NCBI RefSeq assembly: GCF_013823285.1
Contig: NZ_PNLV01000002.1
Coordinates: forward strand, 1 to 64,000
Direction: 5' to 3'
Length of the DNA: 64,000 nucleotides
Origin: Brevundimonas sp.
GTDB lineage: Bacteria; Pseudomonadota; Alphaproteobacteria; Caulobacterales; Caulobacteraceae
Shown here one piece after another: positions 59,439 to 64,000 of this stretch. The translations under genes were made by a program, and so were the position numbers. The notes under the pieces were generated by a model. It did not search any database and was not told the origin of the DNA. It saw nothing but the letters and a program-made list of their open reading frames with translations. Within the stretch, counting starts at the first letter, position 1. Every line of letters begins with the position of its first letter.

Positions 59439-59511
59439 TCGGAACGCCTTTCCTCTGTTTCAATGAACGCTATTCAGCATCCCCGGGACCGGCAAGGAAA
59501 CGGAAGCTGAC

Positions 59512-59808
59512 TCAGCCCGCCATCCCCGCCAGCCGCGTCAGCTCCGCCACATGGGCGGCGAAGGCCTTGCGTCCTGCGGGCGTCAGCGACAGCCAGGTGC
59601 GCTGGCGCCCGTCCACCGCCGCCTTGCGGGGCTTCAGATAGCCGGCCTCCTCCAGCTGCTTCAGATGCTTGGACAGCACCGAGTCCGACACCTTGATGGC
59701 GTCGCGGATCATGGCGAACTCGGCCTCGTCGATGCGGGACAGGATGGCGCAGATCTGCAGCCGCCCCGGCGCGTGGATCACCGGATCGAAGACTGGAACG
59801 GCGGTCAT
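59512..59808 (-). CDS. Winged-helix transcriptional regulator (HTH_27-like)
   Basis: A 98-residue one-domain regulator: FDPVIHAPGRLQICAILSRIDEAEFAMIRDAIKVSDSVLSKHLKQLEEAGYL, then wing VDGRQRTWLSLTPAGRKAF. The pattern fits the short MarR/PadR-like HTH_27 family. It is coupled to the upstream membrane-protein gene by an ATGA overlap. Two matching palindromes flank the shared promoter, strongly suggesting autorepression. Confidence 0.88.
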   Translation of the reverse strand: MTAVPVFDPVIHAPGRLQICAILSRIDEAEFAMIRDAIKVSDSVLSKHLKQLEEAGYLKPRKAAVDGRQRTWLSLTPAGRKAFAAHVAELTRLAGMAG

Positions 59809-60251
59809 CCCGCCGTCTCCGCCAGCTCACGCTTCCACACCGCCATCCAGATGCGGCCGCCGACGATGGCGGCGACGAAGCCCGCCGCGCCGGTGGCCAG
59901 CGGCGTCCAGGCGATCCCGGCCGTCTTGCCCCAGAGGGACAGCCCCATCAGGCCGATCAGCACCACGGCCAGGCCGATGGCCGCCCAGCGGGCCCGCTTC
60001 GGTGAATAGCCGCTGACCCACCAGCCGTATTTCTGCTTCCACCAATGGATCAGGCCCACCAGCCCCACGATGGACACCACCAGCACGAGGGCCGACCACG
60101 GGGTCGGCAGCCCCTGCCCCGCCACCAGCAGGCCGCAGCAAAGCCCATAGGCGATATCGTAGCTGAAAGGATACTTCATCTCGCCCGGCACGGCCTGGCG
60201 GGCATTTGCGATGGCGTCCAGCGCCTCTCGCGGGTCGGGTTGGTTGGTCAT
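59805..60251 (-). CDS. Membrane protein co-expressed with HTH regulator
   Basis: A 148-residue protein with four hydrophobic helices (IAYGLCCGLLVAGQGL, ALVLVVSIVGLVGLIHWW, WAAIGLAVVLIGLMGLSLWG, LATGAAGFVAAIVGGRIWMAVW) after a soluble 30-residue start (DPREALDAIANARQAV). The pairing with HTH_27 regulators is common in bacteria, but the membrane partner's role is unknown. GAGGAG six bases before ATG 60251. Confidence 0.82.
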   Translation of the reverse strand: MTNQPDPREALDAIANARQAVPGEMKYPFSYDIAYGLCCGLLVAGQGLPTPWSALVLVVSIVGLVGLIHWWKQKYGWWVSGYSPKRARWAAIGLAVVLIGLMGLSLWGKTAGIAWTPLATGAAGFVAAIVGGRIWMAVWKRELAETAG

Positions 60252-60260
60252 GGCGAACTC

Positions 60261-60331
60261 CTCACTTTCCATACTGGAAAATGAGACTGACTTTCCACTT
60301 CGTCAAGTGATAATTTTCCAAATTGGAAAAT
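60261..60331 (-). promoter_or_regulatory. Promoter with two TTTCCA-N3/TGGAAA operators
   Basis: Operator 1 (60261-60285) has 11-bp arms with one mismatch around TAC and a TTTCCA/TGGAAA core. Operator 2 (60313-60331) is a perfect 9-bp inverted repeat ATTTTCCAA/TTGGAAAAT around one A. On the minus strand a TTGACG (60301-60306) and CATTTT (60278-60283) are 17 bp apart. Operator 1 overlaps the -10 and operator 2 is upstream of the -35, a classic repression layout for the HTH protein two genes down. Confidence 0.7.
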
Positions 60332-61080
60332 CAGCGCAGCGCCGCGAACCACCGCTCCAGCATCACCGCCTCGGCGCGCAGGCCCTCGGTCCGCTCGGCC
60401 GCTTCCGCGTCCACGCCCCAGCGCTCCTCGGTGAAGGCCTCGTCCAGCCGCGACAGGTCGAACGCCTCTGCGCCCGACAGCGCGCCCCGCTGCACCGCGA
60501 AGGCCAGCACGGCCGAGCCCAGCAGCGGCGTGGCCATGGCCAGTCCGGTCAGGGCGTAATCATCCAGCGCCAGCGCCTGTTTGCGCACCGCCGCCAGCGA
60601 CTCATCAGCCTGGGACCGGTGAACGATGCCGGCCACCGGAACCAGCACGCAGCCCAGATCCCGCTCGGCCCAGTCGCGCCAGGGCGTCCAGTCCCGCGCC
60701 TGCCGCTCCACCAGGGTGTCCGGCGTCTCGGCCAGATAGCAGATCGCATCCGACCCGGCGTAGGCGGCGATCTCATCGGCCACCGCCTCGCGCACCTCGC
60801 GCACCCGGTCGATGGCGGTAAAGGCCAGACGCGTGGGGGGCATGGTGGCGGGGATGAGGACATCGCCCTGCCCGGCCCATTCCTCGGCCACCAGCTGGGC
60901 TGCGGCCTGCGTCGGCAGCACCAGACTGTGGCCCGCCGGAGATTTCGGCATCTTGCCGTCCAGCCTGACGGCCCAGCCCTGCCCGTCCGGCTCGACGCTG
61001 ACGGCTTTCCAGAACCGGCGGACCTGATCCGGCGCGAAGTCGACAAAGCCCGCGGGGCGTTTGGACGGCGTGTCAGCCAT
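60331..61080 (-). CDS. ATP12-family F1-ATPase assembly chaperone
   Basis: A 249-residue protein of the ATP12 family. It binds F1 alpha subunits during ATP synthase assembly in mitochondria and alphaproteobacteria. Typical parts: RRFWKAVSVEPDGQGWAVRLDGKMPKSPAGHSLVLPTQ, AEEWAGQGDVLIPATMPPTRLAFTAIDRV, DAICYLAETPDTLVERQARDWTPWRDWA. Operator 2 of the downstream gene begins at its stop codon. Confidence 0.93.
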   Translation of the reverse strand: MADTPSKRPAGFVDFAPDQVRRFWKAVSVEPDGQGWAVRLDGKMPKSPAGHSLVLPTQAAAQLVAEEWAGQGDVLIPATMPPTRLAFTAIDRVREVREAVADEIAAYAGSDAICYLAETPDTLVERQARDWTPWRDWAERDLGCVLVPVAGIVHRSQADESLAAVRKQALALDDYALTGLAMATPLLGSAVLAFAVQRGALSGAEAFDLSRLDEAFTEERWGVDAEAAERTEGLRAEAVMLERWFAALR

Positions 61081-61150
61081 CGGCTCATCCGATCAGAAGA
61101 AAGACGGTAGCGGCTTCAACGCTCGGGCGCCGCATTCGGCGCCGTGGGAA

Positions 61151-61227
61151 TGGTGAGCCCCCTCGGGTTCGAACCGAGGACCCTCTGATTAAAAGTCAGA
61201 TGCTCTAACCAACTGAGCTAGGGGCTC
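61151..61227 (-). tRNA. tRNA-Lys (anticodon UUU)
   Basis: A 77-nt cloverleaf with encoded CCA. Acceptor GAGCCCC/GGGGCTC, D-stem GCTC/GAGC, anticodon stem TCTGA/TCAGA with loop CTTTTAA (anticodon TTT), T-stem CTCGG/CCGAG with TTCGAAC loop. All stems pair fully. No att-like duplication of its 3' end was seen in the window. Confidence 0.98.
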
Positions 61228-61307
61228 CCACACCTTGAAGCGGCGCGGACCATACGGATGTCGCCCCGGCAGGGCAAGACGGATGGGGGCCTCTTTTTTC
61301 GCGACGC

Positions 61308-63059
61308 TCAGGCTGCGACTTCGGCGGCGGTTTTGGCGGTCTGGCGCGGTTCGGCGCAAGCCTCGCCCAGGGTGCGGGCCAGCAGGGGCGCGTCGATGGG
61401 CTTGGTCAGGAAGGCGTGAACCCCCGCCGCGTCCCAGGCCGCCTTGTGCACATCCATGGCGTTGGCGGTCAGGGCGATGACCGGCGTGGCGACGTTCGGT
61501 CCGCCGGCGCGGATGCGGCGCGTGGCCTCCAGCCCGTCCATCACCGGCATCTGCATGTCCATCAGGATGGCGTCGAAGGGTTCGACTCCCGCCGCCTTCA
61601 CCGCCTCGGCCCCGTTCTCCACCAGGGTCAGGCGACAGCCGTGGGGCTCCAGCAGCAGGGCCAGGATGCGCCGGTTCACTTCGTGATCGTCCACCGCCAG
61701 GATGGACCGGCCCTGCAGCGAGACGGTCGCGGCGCGCGCGACGGGCGCGGGCTCGATAGCATCGGCCGGGCCCACCGCCTCGACCCGCACGGTCAGGGTG
61801 AAGGTCGAGCCCTCTCCCGGCGCGCTGGTCGCTGTCAGGTCCCCGCCCATGGCCTGGGCAAGGCGGCGGCTGATGGCCAGGCCCAGGCCCGTACCGCCGT
61901 ACCGCCGCGTGTCGCCCGCCGACGCCTGCTCGAAGCTGTCGAAGATGCTGTCGATCTGATCCGTCGCAATACCGCATCCGGTGTCGTGGACCTCGGCCGT
62001 GAGGCTCGAGGTCGCGTCGTCCCAGCCGACGTTCACCCGGATCGCGCCGTCACGGGTGAATTTCACTGCATTGGACAGCAGGTTGAACAGGATCTGCTGG
62101 AACCGCAGGGGATCGGTGCGGATCGCATCGGGCACGGCCTCATCCACCACCACGCTGAAGCGAATGCCACGGGAGGTAGCCTTGGGCTCCCACAGCCGGC
62201 GCAGGGCGGCCAGCTTGTTGCGCACGTTCATCTCGGTCGATTCCAGCCGCATCTTCCCGGCCTCGATCTTGGAGAAGTCCAGCACGTCGTTGAGCAGGCC
62301 CAGCAGCATGTCCCCGCCGTCCAGCAGCATGGAGACATGCTCGCGCTGCTGGCTGTCCAGGCGCGTGCGGCGCAGCAGGTTCGCCGCCGAGATGACGGCG
62401 TTCAGAGGCGTCCGGATCTCGTGGCTGATGACGGCCAGGAATTCGGACTTGGCGTCGCTGGCCTGTTTGGCGCGGTCTCGCTGCATCAGCGCCTCGATCT
62501 TGGCCGCCCGCATGTCGCCGGCCGTCCGCATGGACTGCCGCACCGCCACGACCAGATGCGCCACGTACAGCAGCGCCGCAATGAGGATGGCCACAGCCGC
62601 GGGATCGCGGGTCGTCACGATGGTCAGAAGAGGCAGCCCGAGAAAATAGGTCGCATGGGGGATCACAGAGGCGATCAGCAGGGGCCGTACATGATGCATG
62701 TGCAGGCTGACATGCAGCAGCCCGCCCGCCACCTGGATCATGGCGAACAACGGCCCGAACTCCCCGCCCCGGAACCACAGATAAACCGAGATGGACGAAT
62801 AGATTGCCGTATTCAGGGCCGCAACGCCGACGCACAGGACCCGCCGCGCCCGCGTGGACTCGCCCGCGCCGAGGCGCATCGATCGGAACGCGATCCAGTC
62901 AAGAGCCTGCCCCGCCAGCATCGCCGCGAACCAGATGACGGGCCAGATCGAGGGCGACATCACCATGGCGGCTCCGCCGATGAACAGGGCGAGGCCGAGG
63001 CGGGTGGGCAATTCCCTGCCCCGCGCCGTCGCCACCGCTGCGTATCCGGATGTGCCCAT
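61308..63059 (-). CDS. Hybrid sensor histidine kinase/response regulator
   Basis: A 583-residue membrane kinase. About six N-terminal transmembrane segments (residues 20-175) form the sensor with no large periplasmic domain. HisKA with H-box FLAVISHEIRTPLN (His213). HATPase_c with NLLSNAVKF, DTGCGI and GTGLGLAIS. A C-terminal receiver has AVDDHEVN, phospho-acceptor ILMDMQMPVMDG, and LTKPID. No Hpt domain, so a separate phosphotransferase is expected. ATG 63059 with GGGAGG upstream. Ligand unknown. The tRNA gene lies downstream. Confidence 0.93.
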   Translation of the reverse strand: MGTSGYAAVATARGRELPTRLGLALFIGGAAMVMSPSIWPVIWFAAMLAGQALDWIAFRSMRLGAGESTRARRVLCVGVAALNTAIYSSISVYLWFRGGEFGPLFAMIQVAGGLLHVSLHMHHVRPLLIASVIPHATYFLGLPLLTIVTTRDPAAVAILIAALLYVAHLVVAVRQSMRTAGDMRAAKIEALMQRDRAKQASDAKSEFLAVISHEIRTPLNAVISAANLLRRTRLDSQQREHVSMLLDGGDMLLGLLNDVLDFSKIEAGKMRLESTEMNVRNKLAALRRLWEPKATSRGIRFSVVVDEAVPDAIRTDPLRFQQILFNLLSNAVKFTRDGAIRVNVGWDDATSSLTAEVHDTGCGIATDQIDSIFDSFEQASAGDTRRYGGTGLGLAISRRLAQAMGGDLTATSAPGEGSTFTLTVRVEAVGPADAIEPAPVARAATVSLQGRSILAVDDHEVNRRILALLLEPHGCRLTLVENGAEAVKAAGVEPFDAILMDMQMPVMDGLEATRRIRAGGPNVATPVIALTANAMDVHKAAWDAAGVHAFLTKPIDAPLLARTLGEACAEPRQTAKTAAEVAA

Positions 63060-63219
63060 GGCCTGACGGCCTCCCTTGCATCTGAGAACAAGGGTATCTC
63101 TCACAGTGCAAACGATTGGTTTCCAAGCCTTGACGGATGTCTCCCCCTCACGGATGGAACAGGGGCGAGGGTCAGGCGTTGCCTGTGGCGACGGGGCCTG
63201 ACCGGGTTGGGGAATGATG

Positions 63220-63480
63220 ATGAGCAAATTCAGACTGATCGTGGCGATTTCCGCCGTTGCGGCCCTGGCCGCCTGTGACGATGAGGCCTATCGCGATCCG
63301 GCGCAGGGCGACCTGCCTCCTCCCCCCGCGATGGAGCCAGCCCCCGCAGCCGGAGATGAGGGCGTGGATGCTGCAGCCACGACGCCGGAAACCCCGCCGA
63401 CGGACTACTCCCAGCTTCCCCCGCCGCCCGCGAGCTCCGAAGAGACGGTTCAACCGGAAAGCGAGACCCTGTTCTATTGA
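63220..63480 (+). CDS. Proline-rich small lipoprotein
   Basis: An 86-residue lipoprotein (lipobox LAAC in FRLIVAISAVAALAAC). The mature part is Pro/Ala/Glu-rich (LPPPPAMEPAPAAG, YSQLPPPPASSEE) and likely unstructured. Three ATGs in a row (63214, 63217, 63220). The last fits best behind GGGGA. It ends 94 bp before the TamA-like start. Confidence 0.75.
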   Translation: MSKFRLIVAISAVAALAACDDEAYRDPAQGDLPPPPAMEPAPAAGDEGVDAAATTPETPPTDYSQLPPPPASSEETVQPESETLFY

Positions 63481-63574
63481 GGCCCGGTTCCCGCCGCGAG
63501 GCCGACACATGGAGATGCTTGACGGCGGTCACGCCCGGCCTCCTCGACTTCCCGGCGGGCCGGAGAGATTGCGT

Positions 63575-64000
63575 TTGAAACGTCCGTTTCCCCTCATTGT
63601 CGTCGTTCTGACGGCCCTCGGCGCCGCGACGGCCGTCCAGGCCGAGCCTCGCGCCGTCGTGAGGGGCGAGGTGGACGGCGATCTCTTTGAAGCGCTCGAA
63701 CGCGCCGTGGGCGAGACCGACGCCCGCATCGAAAACCGTTTTCAGGCGCGCCGCCGCGCCGCCGCCGCCGCCGAAAACGCCGAGGCCCTGCTTCGCTCCG
63801 AGGGCTACTATCAATCGGTGATCGAGGAAGTCGTCGAGGGCGAAAGCCCGCCGCGCGCCGTCATCATCGTGACGCCCGGCCCGCGCTTCGCCCTTGATCA
63901 ACCACGCGTGGACTGGCTGCAGACCCCGCCCGACGAGCAGACGGCCCAGGCTGTGCTCGGCGCGGTGGAGACCAAGCCGGGGGCGCCCGGCAGGGCCGCC
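63575..64000 (+). CDS. tamA: TamA/BamA-family outer-membrane assembly protein, N-terminal part (runs off window)
   Basis: An open frame to the window end (142 codons, so absent from the ORF track). TTG start with GGAGAG seven bases upstream. Signal peptide MKRPFPLIVVVLTALGAATAVQA, then the start of POTRA-like domains (GEVDGDLFEALERAVGE, AENAEALLRSEGYYQSVIEEVV, VTPGPRFALDQPRVDW). The layout matches autotransporter-assembly protein TamA, a BamA relative, and tamB often follows. The beta-barrel is outside the window. Confidence 0.75.
   Translation, partial: MKRPFPLIVVVLTALGAATAVQAEPRAVVRGEVDGDLFEALERAVGETDARIENRFQARRRAAAAAENAEALLRSEGYYQSVIEEVVEGESPPRAVIIVTPGPRFALDQPRVDWLQTPPDEQTAQAVLGAVETKPGAPGRAA

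Noticed and set aside
61151-61227. tRNA-Lys as integration site of a genomic island
   Set aside because: No integrase, no direct repeat of the tRNA 3' end, and housekeeping genes on both sides.

Overview
This 64 kb window is a high-GC, gene-dense chromosomal segment of an alphaproteobacterium. It is most consistent with Caulobacteraceae and probably close to Brevundimonas. The reasons are a holdfast-type polysaccharide export set (hfsD/hfsA/hfsB-like), the conserved lptF-lptG-lptD-surA-pdxA-ksgA run, a gatCAB operon, an ATP12-family chaperone, pccB and RcnB-family proteins. The taxonomic call is inferred from gene content, not from a database search. There is no phage, transposase, CRISPR array or rRNA. 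One tRNA (Lys, UUU) is present.

Layout: 0.1-3.4 kb, holdfast-like export genes (HfsB- and HfsA-like on minus, HfsD-like lipoprotein on plus) with several palindromic repeats. 3.4-6.5 kb, a small SEL1-like protein, a GST, and two tandem RcnB-type secreted Arg/Asp-rich proteins. 6.5-10.6 kb, gatC-gatA-(two membrane proteins)-gatB, a translationally coupled operon on minus. 10.8-17.1 kb, a small HTH protein, a lipoprotein, then ruvX, an AEC transporter, pyrB, a catalytically degenerate pyrC, plsY and dprA. 17.2-24 kb, topA, ppk, ppx and a VOC protein. 24-27 kb, rnd diverging from purM-purN. 27-30 kb, ndk, an ABC-F ATPase and a DUF2164 protein. 30-32.9 kb, minus strand: pepA, holC and three tandem I78-type lipoproteins, the last apparently frameshifted. 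33-41 kb, the LPS-transport/outer-membrane cluster. 41-47 kb, an M19 dipeptidase, hemF, a ribbon-helix-helix protein, a SIMPL protein, twin small membrane proteins and a UvrD-type helicase. 47-52.7 kb, an O-antigen-ligase-family protein, parE, an SMP-30-like protein, a lipoprotein and rpmG. 52.7-61.1 kb, a GST/MarR divergent pair, a PP2C-kinase fusion, a GIY-YIG protein between REP-like repeats, a beheaded LMW phosphatase next to a lower-GC gene of unknown function, pccB, an autoregulated HTH/membrane-protein pair and ATP12. 61.1-64 kb, tRNA-Lys, a hybrid histidine kinase, a lipoprotein and the start of a TamA-like protein that runs off the window.

Much of the content is housekeeping: envelope biogenesis (lpt, surA, plsY, tamA), nucleotide metabolism (pyrBC, purMN, ndk), replication and repair (topA, parE, uvrD, holC, ruvX, dprA) and translation (gat, rpmG, ksgA). 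No complete novel defence or mobile system was found. The most unusual items are: two membrane proteins embedded in the gat operon by 4-nt stop/start overlaps; a shared direct-repeat motif upstream of both rcnB genes; the metal-ligand-less dihydroorotase; a lower-GC gene that appears to have removed the start of a phosphatase gene; a pair of near-identical operators around one promoter; and the repeat-flanked GIY-YIG gene.

No intergenic stretch exceeds 300 bases. The longest is 56062-56351, which holds REP-like repeats. Many long ORFs in the supplied track are antisense shadows created by GC-rich codon usage. Start sites were trimmed where the track extended genes upstream.
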